From JBAWAP01 sp049589355 (GTDB lineage: Bacteria; Chloroflexota; Anaerolineae; VGOG01): a stretch of DNA of 29,917 nucleotides. Every line of letters starts with the position of its first letter. Positions within the stretch are counted from its first letter, which is position 1. The notes beneath the pieces are model-generated. The model did no database searches. It was not told where the DNA came from and worked only from the letters and a program-made list of their open reading frames with translations. The DNA is taken from positions 1 to 29,917 of the forward strand of contig JBAWAP010000015.1 of NCBI GenBank assembly GCA_049589355.1. The letters run 5' to 3'. The position numbers and the translations under genes were made by a program. Shown one piece after another: positions 1 to 7,143 of the stretch.

Positions 1-2523
1 GTCCTGAGACCCACACTGCCACCCGCGACGCTGGCCCCGAGCCAAGGCGGGCTGGCTTTTGCCTCTTTCCAGGAATCACCCGTCGAGGCCGTGCCAGCCA
101 TTTACCACCAAGCCATCGCCCCCGGCCTGAGCAACGTGCGGGTGCCTTTTGTCCTCTCCCAGTCCCAATTGGAACGGCTGGCCCAGGACGGGTTTGTCGT
201 CAGCCCCGGCACGGAAAAAGAGTTCTTTACGCTCTATGAAAAGGCGCGCTACGCCAACGTGCCCATCTTTGTCAGCAGCGACTCGCTGTTGCACATCTAC
301 CACCTGCTGTTCGACAAGACCCTGCGCACCGCCGAGACCCAGCACTTTATCCCCTTGCTGCGCAACCTAAACCAAGTGTTGCTCGCCCACACCGATGAGC
401 AGTACCAGGCCCTCCAGGGCACCCCCTGGGATGATGCTGCCCGCCGCACGGTGGCCTTTGTCGGCGTCGCCGGCAGGTTGCTAGACCCTGGCTTCAAAGT
501 GCCCGAATACGCCGCCGACCTGGTGGAAGCCGAGCTGGCTCTGATTGAGGACGCCGCCGGCATCCTACCCTCACCTCTGTTCCCCGGCCTGGAGTACGGG
601 GAAGACTACACCCAGTACATCCCTAGAGGTCACTACACCCAAAGCGAAGACCTGAAAGCATACTTTAAGAGCATGATGTGGTACGGACGGATGACCTTCC
701 GCCTCAAGACCAAACAGCCGGAAACAGGCCGGGCCGAGACCCGTTCGGCCCTGCTGCTGATCTATGCCCTGCGTCGCGCCGAGGTAAACGGCCAGCCGGC
801 GCTGACCGCCTGGGCCGATCTGTACAGCCCCACGGTTTTCTTTGTGGGCCGCAGCGACGACTTGACGGTCCTGCAATACGCCGAGGTCATGGACGCCGTC
901 TTTGGCGAGAACACCGCCCTCACCACCCTGACCGACGAGACACTGCTGGACACGTTCATCGAAGAGGCGTACAAACTGCCGCCGCCTAAAATCCTGGGCA
1001 TCGTCATCGCGGACACCGACAACGTCGCACTGACGACCAAGGGACTCAGGTTCATGGGCCAGCGTTTCGTGCCCGACGCCTACATCTTTCGGGAACTGAT
1101 CTACCGCAACGTCGGCACCCGCGATCACCGGCGCGGCCTGCCCAAGGGGCTGGACCTTCTGGCCGCCATGGGCTCCGAGCGGGCCTATCTCATTTTGGAC
1201 GAGATGGGCGACACCGGCTACGAAAATTACCCCCAGCAGATGGAAAAGGCGCAGCAATGGCTCGCCGGCCTCAGCCTCCAGGAATGGACCGAGACGCTTT
1301 ACAACTCGTGGCTCTATTGCTTCCACCCACTGCTGGCGGTGCCGGGCGAGGGCTATCCGGCCTTTATGCAATCGTCGGCCTGGGTGGACAAGCAACTGAA
1401 CACGGCGCTGGGCAGTTGGGCCGAGCTCAAACACGACACCATCCTCTACGCCAAGCAGGTTTACGCCGAGCTGGGCGGCGGTCCTCCCCCGCCCGAGCCA
1501 GTGCCGCCCCGAGGTTACGTAGAGCCAGTGCCCCTGTTCTTTGCCCGTCTGGCCGCGCTGACGGCCATGACCCGGGAGGGGCTGGGGAGCCGCGGGTTAC
1601 TCTCGGAACTGGATAGCAACAGCCTGCAACGCCTGGAAGAGCTGGCCCGTTCCTTCCAGGCAATGGCCGAAAAAGAACTGCGCGGCGAACCACTGACGGA
1701 GGAAGAGTATCACCTCATCCGCTTTTACGGCGGCGAGCTGGAGACGCTGACCATGGCCGCCGCCGATACAGACACGGAGGACCCATTCGCTCCCAGGTAC
1801 ATGGAGGAAGAGCCACAGGCGGCGGTCATTGCCGACGTGGCTACCGACCCCGATCCCGACAGCGACGGAGTGCCTGGCCCGATCGTACTGGAGGTGGCGG
1901 TGGGTCGCATCAACGAGATCCACGTCGTGGTGCCGGTAATCGAGGAGGATGGAGCAATCTACTTGCAGGTGGCCAAGGGCGGTGTTTTCTCTTACTATGA
2001 ATTCACCTGGCCGGCCCAAGACCGGTTGACCGACGAGCAGTGGCGACAGATGCTGAATGAGGGCCAGGCCCCACCCCTGCCTCAGTGGACCAACAGCTTT
2101 CTCACCAGCGAGGGTGAATATAGCGAGCTGCAAGTAGCGGCCTTTAACTTCCAAACATCCCTGACAAATGCTTTCTGGTTTCTGCAACCCGTTGACCTCC
2201 CAGGCGGAGGTGAAGTGCAGACGCAATGGAACTCTCAAATCGAAACCCTGCGCGCCCAGAAGCGCTACGAGGGTCGGCAACTGGTGAGTTCGTATTTTCG
2301 TTCCTTTGATCTGCAAGCCGAGAACCTGGCCGTGGTTACGGTACGAGAGACGTGGGAAGATCGGCTGTATGAAGGTGAGGGGCCCGAACCCGACCACCCA
2401 CCCATCGCCCACCGTGGCCCTTACACCCTGGACGTGACCTACACCCTAGAAAAGTCTGAAGCAATCTGGCGAGTGATCCACGCCGTATACGCCCATGAAC
2501 CACCCGACTGGCAAACCCCTTGA
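1..2523 (+). CDS. DUF3160 domain protein, 5'-partial
   Basis: The frame is open from base 1, so the gene begins upstream of the window; the first in-window start is a GTG at 91, which has no convincing ribosome-binding site. The 840 visible residues match the DUF3160 family, recognised by the block YANVPIFVSSDSLLHIYH near residue 85. The leading Pro/Ala-rich stretch (about residues 1-35) looks like the linker that follows a signal peptide or lipobox in exported family members, but the signal itself is not in view. The family has no established biochemical role; export to the cell surface is inference. A Pro-rich hinge (GGGPPPPEPVPPRG) separates two halves near residue 500. The 3' end overlaps the next gene by 29 bases, indicating translational coupling. 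Confidence 0.85.
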   Translation, partial: VLRPTLPPATLAPSQGGLAFASFQESPVEAVPAIYHQAIAPGLSNVRVPFVLSQSQLERLAQDGFVVSPGTEKEFFTLYEKARYANVPIFVSSDSLLHIYHLLFDKTLRTAETQHFIPLLRNLNQVLLAHTDEQYQALQGTPWDDAARRTVAFVGVAGRLLDPGFKVPEYAADLVEAELALIEDAAGILPSPLFPGLEYGEDYTQYIPRGHYTQSEDLKAYFKSMMWYGRMTFRLKTKQPETGRAETRSALLLIYALRRAEVNGQPALTAWADLYSPTVFFVGRSDDLTVLQYAEVMDAVFGENTALTTLTDETLLDTFIEEAYKLPPPKILGIVIADTDNVALTTKGLRFMGQRFVPDAYIFRELIYRNVGTRDHRRGLPKGLDLLAAMGSERAYLILDEMGDTGYENYPQQMEKAQQWLAGLSLQEWTETLYNSWLYCFHPLLAVPGEGYPAFMQSSAWVDKQLNTALGSWAELKHDTILYAKQVYAELGGGPPPPEPVPPRGYVEPVPLFFARLAALTAMTREGLGSRGLLSELDSNSLQRLEELARSFQAMAEKELRGEPLTEEEYHLIRFYGGELETLTMAAADTDTEDPFAPRYMEEEPQAAVIADVATDPDPDSDGVPGPIVLEVAVGRINEIHVVVPVIEEDGAIYLQVAKGGVFSYYEFTWPAQDRLTDEQWRQMLNEGQAPPLPQWTNSFLTSEGEYSELQVAAFNFQTSLTNAFWFLQPVDLPGGGEVQTQWNSQIETLRAQKRYEGRQLVSSYFRSFDLQAENLAVVTVRETWEDRLYEGEGPEPDHPPIAHRGPYTLDVTYTLEKSEAIWRVIHAVYAHEPPDWQTP

Positions 2524-4318
2524 CGCTTCAAACATCACTGCCAAACACGCAGAGACCCCAGGGGGACAATTGACGCACGTGCCGGAAGTCGAGACAAAGA
2601 GATGCTCAGCGCGTCGTGCTGGCGAGAGCCTCGGAGGAGGGAGCACACGGTTTCTCTTTCCCGTGCTCCTCATCCTCACTCTCTTGGTGACCGTCGTAGC
2701 GGCTGCCCGAACGTCACGTCCAGAGAGTTTCCCCGACCTATCGGTCTACCCGTGGCTCTACCTGCGCGATGGCAAACCGCTGGCGGCCGGCGAGAACGTC
2801 GTCGAGGTAATGGCCGTGGGCGATGTGATGCTGGGCCGGGGAGTGATCGCTGAACCCCGGCCGTTCGCCGCTGCGGCTCCCTGGCTCCGCGCGGCCGACC
2901 TGGCGCTGGGCAACCTGGAGGGCGTTGTAGCCCCAGGTGACACTCCCCTTCCCGACCAGCCAGACGAGCCAGCGCTACAGCCATATCGCCTGTATGCTCC
3001 GCCATTGGCCGTCACCGCCTTGCGCCAGGCAGGCTTTGACGTCCTGGGATTGGCCAATAACCACACCCTCGATCTGGGGCCAGCAGGGCTGGGCGAAACA
3101 GTTGCCCGGCTGCAGGCCGCCAAACTCGGCACCGTGGGGGCCGGGCCAAACGCCACCGCAGCCTACCAGCCACTGATCCGCCAGGTGGGAGAGGTGCGCC
3201 TGGCATTCTTGGCCTTCAACGCCGTGCCCGATCCGGGATCGGGCTTGACCCAGACTAGAGCCTCTCCGGGGGACGAAAGCTGGACCTGGGCCAGGTGGGA
3301 TCGGGCACAAGCCGTGGCCGCCATCGTCGCCGCCCGCGCCCAAGCCAACGCAGTGATTGTCTCCGTCCACTGGGGCTACGAGTACGAGACACGTGCCGAT
3401 CCTGCACAACGGAATGTGGCCCAAGCCATGCTGGAGGCCGGCGCCGACCTGGTGATCGGACACCACCCGCACGTCGTGCAGGGCTTCCACATCACCGACG
3501 GATCGCCCGACAGCTCAGCCAAGAGAGGCCAGGTCGTGGCTCACAGTCTGGGGAACTTTGTCTTTGACCAGGAAAGAGACGAAACGCGGCAAGGACTGGT
3601 GCTGCGAGCCTTTTTCGACAGACAAGGCCTGCGGGCAGTGCAGGCCCTACCGGTTTGGGCTGGCCCCCGTCCCAGGCTGATGACCCTTGATGAGTCAGGT
3701 CCGCTATTGGCGCGAGTGCTGCCACGCTCCCGCCTCGGCTTTGCCTGCGATGGCCAAACCTGTTACCCGGTCGAGGCGCCCCAGACCCTCAAGACCGGGC
3801 CGTTCTGGGCCGGTGAGGTAGATCTGACCGGCGACGGCCACCCAGAGCGGGTGCGACGGGCCGAGCAGCAAGCCATCGTCTATCGTGACGGCGTCGAGGT
3901 ATGGCGCAGCCCGCCACAGTGGCAAGTGACCGACCTGGCCCTGGGCGATCCAAACAATGATGGCCGGGAGGAACTGCTGCTGGCACTGTGGAAGCGCGAC
4001 GAGAGTGGCGTGCCCCGTAGCCACCCCTTCATCGTCGGCTACAGAGGAGGGACATATCGCGATTTGTGGGGTGGCTCCCCCGTAGCCGCCTCCATCCACG
4101 AGGTAGAATTGGGCGATGTGGACGGCGACGGCGTGCAAGAGCTGATCGTGCTGGAGGAGCAGGGCAACGGTTCAGAGTGCGCGGTGACAATATGGCGCTG
4201 GAACGGCTGGGGGTTCAGCCTGATGTGGCGCAGTGCCCCGGGTCGCTACCGGGATCTGGTGCTGGTGCCAGGCGAGGCCAACTGCCCCCCGACCATCAGC
4301 ATCACCATAAAGCCCTGA
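2495..4318 (+). CDS. CapA/PgsA-type membrane-anchored phosphoesterase-like protein with C-terminal FG-GAP-like repeats
   Basis: Predicted 607 residues. A cytoplasmic N-terminus of about 50 residues precedes one membrane segment (about 53-71), so the rest is extracellular. Residues 104-390 form a PGA_cap/CapA metallophosphatase-like fold with the family blocks GDVMLGRG (109-116), NLEG (140-143), ANNHTLD (187-193), HWG (292-294), GHHPHV (322-327) and SLGNF (351-355). CapA relatives act in poly-gamma-glutamate export, but many homologues are of unknown substrate, and no pgsB/pgsC neighbours are present. The C-terminal 170 residues carry three Asp-rich motifs (DLTGDGHPE, DPNNDGREE, DVDGDGVQE) typical of calcium-binding FG-GAP/VCBS blades. 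The ATG at 2495 lies inside the end of the DUF3160 gene; the two are probably co-expressed surface proteins. Confidence 0.87.
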   Translation: MNHPTGKPLDASNITAKHAETPGGQLTHVPEVETKRCSARRAGESLGGGSTRFLFPVLLILTLLVTVVAAARTSRPESFPDLSVYPWLYLRDGKPLAAGENVVEVMAVGDVMLGRGVIAEPRPFAAAAPWLRAADLALGNLEGVVAPGDTPLPDQPDEPALQPYRLYAPPLAVTALRQAGFDVLGLANNHTLDLGPAGLGETVARLQAAKLGTVGAGPNATAAYQPLIRQVGEVRLAFLAFNAVPDPGSGLTQTRASPGDESWTWARWDRAQAVAAIVAARAQANAVIVSVHWGYEYETRADPAQRNVAQAMLEAGADLVIGHHPHVVQGFHITDGSPDSSAKRGQVVAHSLGNFVFDQERDETRQGLVLRAFFDRQGLRAVQALPVWAGPRPRLMTLDESGPLLARVLPRSRLGFACDGQTCYPVEAPQTLKTGPFWAGEVDLTGDGHPERVRRAEQQAIVYRDGVEVWRSPPQWQVTDLALGDPNNDGREELLLALWKRDESGVPRSHPFIVGYRGGTYRDLWGGSPVAASIHEVELGDVDGDGVQELIVLEEQGNGSECAVTIWRWNGWGFSLMWRSAPGRYRDLVLVPGEANCPPTISITIKP

Positions 4319-4364
4319 CAGAGGGATCCGGATCAGAAGCGATTCGTCTTTCATCCCCAGGTGC

Positions 4365-7091
4365 TTAAATCAGCACCGCAAGCTTGGTGGCCTCGATCTT
4401 GCGGTAGACCTCGGCAGGGTGCCGCTTAACGCCGCTGACGGTCAGAAGATCATCGGCAATAGAGATGCCGAATAATCGTTCGTTCTCCGACAGGTACGGC
4501 AAGATCAGTTTCCAATCGGCAGGGGTGAGAGGGACAAAACGCCCACCATTAAGCTGATCCTCGCCTACCTCGCCGTGTGGATCCCTGAGATAGATAGCGC
4601 CGCCCGAGGCCAGGGAGAAGAGGTTGCCGCCCGGATAGGGCGTCTCCTGCTCCACGAGCCTCCCCTTCTCGTCAAAGGAAACTCCGTTCAGAACGACAAA
4701 CCCGCCGCCGTTCAGAGGGTCGCCAGCCATGAAAGACTCGGCCAGGTAGTCGAGGCAGGTGCCGTTGATGACCACCCGGGGGCGACCCACAGCGTTGATG
4801 AGAGGCCTGCCAGCGGCGTTCCCCAGCACGTAAACCTCTCCCCCCTTGGCCCCGTACATGAAGGTCTGGCCTACATCGCCGTGGATGACCAGCTTGCCCG
4901 TCTTGAGGATCTGTCCAACCTGGTCCTGCGCCCAATTGTGGACATACACCTCCGCGCCGTCCAGCCCTGAACCCAGGTAGTCGCCGGCGCTGCCATAGAT
5001 GTCAATGCAGACACTCCCCGTGGCTGGGCCGAGACCGCAGGCGCAGAACCGCTGACCCCGGAAGTCGAAGAGAATGAGACGTCGCCAACCACAGTGGTAA
5101 GCCTCGACGATGAACCGGGCAGCGCTCGATTCCCCCTCGGAAGGGAAATTCTGCACATCAAGGATCAGAACCTGCTCCTCACCTTGCGGTCCTCGCAACT
5201 GCCCCCGGCCCTCCCAATCGAGACGCTGATACCGACCAGGACGACCCTCTCCCAAGAGCGGGACGGCGCGCAAGATGGCGTAGAGGCTCTCCTCGAGCAT
5301 GGCCAAAACAGAGTTTCGTCTCATGACACCGGTATCATAACGGCGGTCGTAGAGAAGGGTCAACACCTCGACGGTCAGGGCTCTTTTCCTGCCTCCCTCC
5401 TCAGCCAGCCTTTTCATGCAACGACACAGCCAGGCCAGCGTACTGTAATCCCACGTTCTCATCTTCCCTGCGATGTACCGGAAGAGCGCCGAAGCTCCTC
5501 CGGCTTTAAGACGAGTGCTGACTACCCTTTCCAGGGAGGGGCAAGGCGCTGCAATGGAGACGCTAGTAGGATTATTGTGTTTCTGCCCAGGCGGCGTGGA
5601 GATGACGCGGCCAAACTTGTCGGTGCAGGTCAGCCTGGCCTGCCCCCCATCTCGCTCCAGGGTAAAGATGAAGGCTCCCCCATCAGTGTAGCTCCCCCCT
5701 CGCGCGTTCCAGTACATGTCGGAGACGGGGCAGATGCGAGGGTCTTCCTCGGCCAGGCTTCTCAGAGTGGCATCAATGGCCTGCTTCTCCGAAGCGATGA
5801 GGCCGATCTGCACCGCTCTCTCCTGGAGGGCGAAAACTTGAGGGCGAAGCATAGAGGTGTCGGTGATTCCGAGGAGTTGCAACGGCGGCAACCCTTGATT
5901 CTTTTGAGCAGAGGTGCAGAGGTACTGGGCTGCAGAGGTGATTTCTCCTTCGCTCCCTTGCTCCCCTGCTCCTCTGCTTCCTTGCTCCCTTGCCCTGTGG
6001 GGCAGGCTTCTGGCGATGATGAAGAACCAGGGGCCATCGGGAGAGCCGTGGATGTGGGCCGTCTGGATGGCCTGGTAGACCTGCTGCTTTTCCTCGGGCA
6101 GCATCTCGAAATCCCGCTCCGTAGTCGGGGCCAGGGCCTCAATGATATACTCCAAGGGGTAGCCGTAGACCCGGTTCCAGAGATCGAAGAGGAGAACCGA
6201 GACCTCGGTGTCAGTCAAGAAGAGAGGATAGATGTTGCGCTGTCTCAGGTATTCGCAGACGGCGTGGTAGTTGGCAAAGTCGCCATTGTGCACCAGGGCC
6301 TCGTCCAGGCCAATGAAAGGGTGAGCCCCGCCCGGGTGCCAGACCCACCCCTTGGTGGGATAGCGCTGATGGGCAACCCAAACGTGGGCCTCTAGATCCT
6401 CCAGTTGGTAGTACCGCATCAACTGCTCAGCATAGCCGACAATCTTAAGGACCATCATGTCCCGGCCGTGGGAGAGCACGAAGGCTCGCTTCTCCCCCAG
6501 AGAGGCGTAGAAACCACGGTTCAGTCGGAAAGTGTTCTGGTAGACGAATTCATCCTCCGCCCGGCAGGGGTCGAGGTTGGATAGGCCACGCTCCTCGATG
6601 AAACGGGCCAGTACCTCCTCTTTGACACGGCAGAAGTAGCGCCAGACATCGGGAGGGCGGACCTCCAGCCCCCCCTTCATCCCCCCCAACTTTGGGGGGG
6701 AAAGAGGGAGGGCGCGATAATCGTCCAGGGTGGGGATGCGGTAGGCTTGGTGCACTTCGAAGAAGGGAAAGAGGCACTCCCGCTCCACTTCCTCCCGGGC
6801 CGCTGGGTCCAGAATGGCAACCTGGATCAGGTAATCATTGGCTAACTGCTCTCGCGAGACTTGCATCTGCTGAGGCGAGAGACCGGCGGCGGCGATGCCT
6901 CCGCCCTTGCCGTTGCCGCGGTTGTGCATCTGCACCGAGGGAGCGAGGATGTGTCGCCCGGCCACCGGCCTGGAGCAGGCGAGGCCCACCACCCCACAGC
7001 CGCCCTCGGCCTCGGCCTTGCGCGTCGGCAGAGGGGGCATCCCCTCAAGCAGCCCTCTGCGGGAGGCGATGATCTTCCTCATTAAGTCCAT
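4365..7091 (-). CDS. Glutamate synthase amidotransferase (class II) / GXGXG-domain subunit
   Basis: Predicted 908 residues. The N-terminal class II glutamine amidotransferase has the nucleophile in GGCGVVGLA (Cys32), so a 31-residue propeptide must be removed, as in GltB. Other blocks are HNRGNGKGGG and the HPF...VHNGD segment. The C-terminal 250 residues are the GltB GXGXG beta-helix (LVIHGDVGQTFMYGAKGGEV). The FMN barrel is missing here and is encoded by the upstream gene, so together they make a split GltB. It would hydrolyse glutamine and pass ammonia to 2-oxoglutarate. The start at 7091 is preferred over the GTG at 7097 because AGGAGG lies 6 bases upstream of it and would abut the GTG. 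Two repeat-derived segments are translated in frame: an octamer-repeat region at 5905-5996 and a C/G palindrome at 6671-6703. Confidence 0.88.
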   Translation of the reverse strand: MDLMRKIIASRRGLLEGMPPLPTRKAEAEGGCGVVGLACSRPVAGRHILAPSVQMHNRGNGKGGGIAAAGLSPQQMQVSREQLANDYLIQVAILDPAAREEVERECLFPFFEVHQAYRIPTLDDYRALPLSPPKLGGMKGGLEVRPPDVWRYFCRVKEEVLARFIEERGLSNLDPCRAEDEFVYQNTFRLNRGFYASLGEKRAFVLSHGRDMMVLKIVGYAEQLMRYYQLEDLEAHVWVAHQRYPTKGWVWHPGGAHPFIGLDEALVHNGDFANYHAVCEYLRQRNIYPLFLTDTEVSVLLFDLWNRVYGYPLEYIIEALAPTTERDFEMLPEEKQQVYQAIQTAHIHGSPDGPWFFIIARSLPHRAREQGSRGAGEQGSEGEITSAAQYLCTSAQKNQGLPPLQLLGITDTSMLRPQVFALQERAVQIGLIASEKQAIDATLRSLAEEDPRICPVSDMYWNARGGSYTDGGAFIFTLERDGGQARLTCTDKFGRVISTPPGQKHNNPTSVSIAAPCPSLERVVSTRLKAGGASALFRYIAGKMRTWDYSTLAWLCRCMKRLAEEGGRKRALTVEVLTLLYDRRYDTGVMRRNSVLAMLEESLYAILRAVPLLGEGRPGRYQRLDWEGRGQLRGPQGEEQVLILDVQNFPSEGESSAARFIVEAYHCGWRRLILFDFRGQRFCACGLGPATGSVCIDIYGSAGDYLGSGLDGAEVYVHNWAQDQVGQILKTGKLVIHGDVGQTFMYGAKGGEVYVLGNAAGRPLINAVGRPRVVINGTCLDYLAESFMAGDPLNGGGFVVLNGVSFDEKGRLVEQETPYPGGNLFSLASGGAIYLRDPHGEVGEDQLNGGRFVPLTPADWKLILPYLSENERLFGISIADDLLTVSGVKRHPAEVYRKIEATKLAVLI
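5952..5991. repeat. Five-unit octamer tandem repeat inside the glutamate synthase gene
   Basis: Five consecutive 8-base units of the type GCTCCCTT / GCTCCCCT / GCTCCTCT / GCTTCCTT / GCTCCCTT. On the coding (minus) strand they translate as a Gly/Glu/Gln/Ser-rich run (REQGSRGAGEQGSEGE). Adjacent bases 5905-5950 contain further CAGAGGT-type repeats. The region lies between two well-conserved amidotransferase blocks and is probably a surface loop that tolerates insertion. Confidence 0.8.
6671..6703. repeat. C-run/G-run palindrome translated in frame (PPKLGGMKGG)
   Basis: A run of seven C, AACTTT, then seven G forms a strong hairpin within the amidotransferase coding region. On the minus strand it encodes SPPKLGGMKGG. 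Palindromes of this type are usually intergenic repeats in repeat-rich genomes, so its presence in an otherwise conserved gene suggests in-frame insertion. Confidence 0.7.
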
Positions 7092-7104
7092 TTCCACCCT
7101 CCTA

Positions 7105-7137
7105 AGACTTCCGAAGTCTGGCAGACTTCAGAAGTCT
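7105..7137. repeat. Two adjacent 15-bp palindromes in the glutamate synthase intergenic gap
   Basis: Two near-identical palindromes, AGACTTC-C-GAAGTCT (7105-7119) and AGACTTC-A-GAAGTCT (7123-7137), fill the gap between the stop of the FMN subunit and the ribosome-binding site of the amidotransferase subunit. The arms can pair within or between copies. They could be a processing or mRNA-stabilising element that sets the ratio of the two subunits, or simply a dispersed palindromic repeat. Confidence 0.75.
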
Positions 7138-7143
7138 AAACTC

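Noticed and set aside
571..1434. Long open frame on the minus strand inside the DUF3160 gene
   Set aside because: Shadow of a GC-rich coding sequence; composition lacks domain features and the plus-strand protein matches a known family throughout.
4319..4364. Terminator between the convergent CapA-like and glutamate synthase genes
   Set aside because: No stable stem with T tract could be found in these 46 bases.
5094..6395. 433-codon plus-strand frame inside the glutamate synthase amidotransferase gene
   Set aside because: Antisense shadow; the minus-strand product is conserved across this whole interval.
7091..7097. GTG at 7097 as start of the amidotransferase subunit
   Set aside because: The AGGAGG directly abuts this GTG; the ATG at 7091 has proper 6-base spacing.
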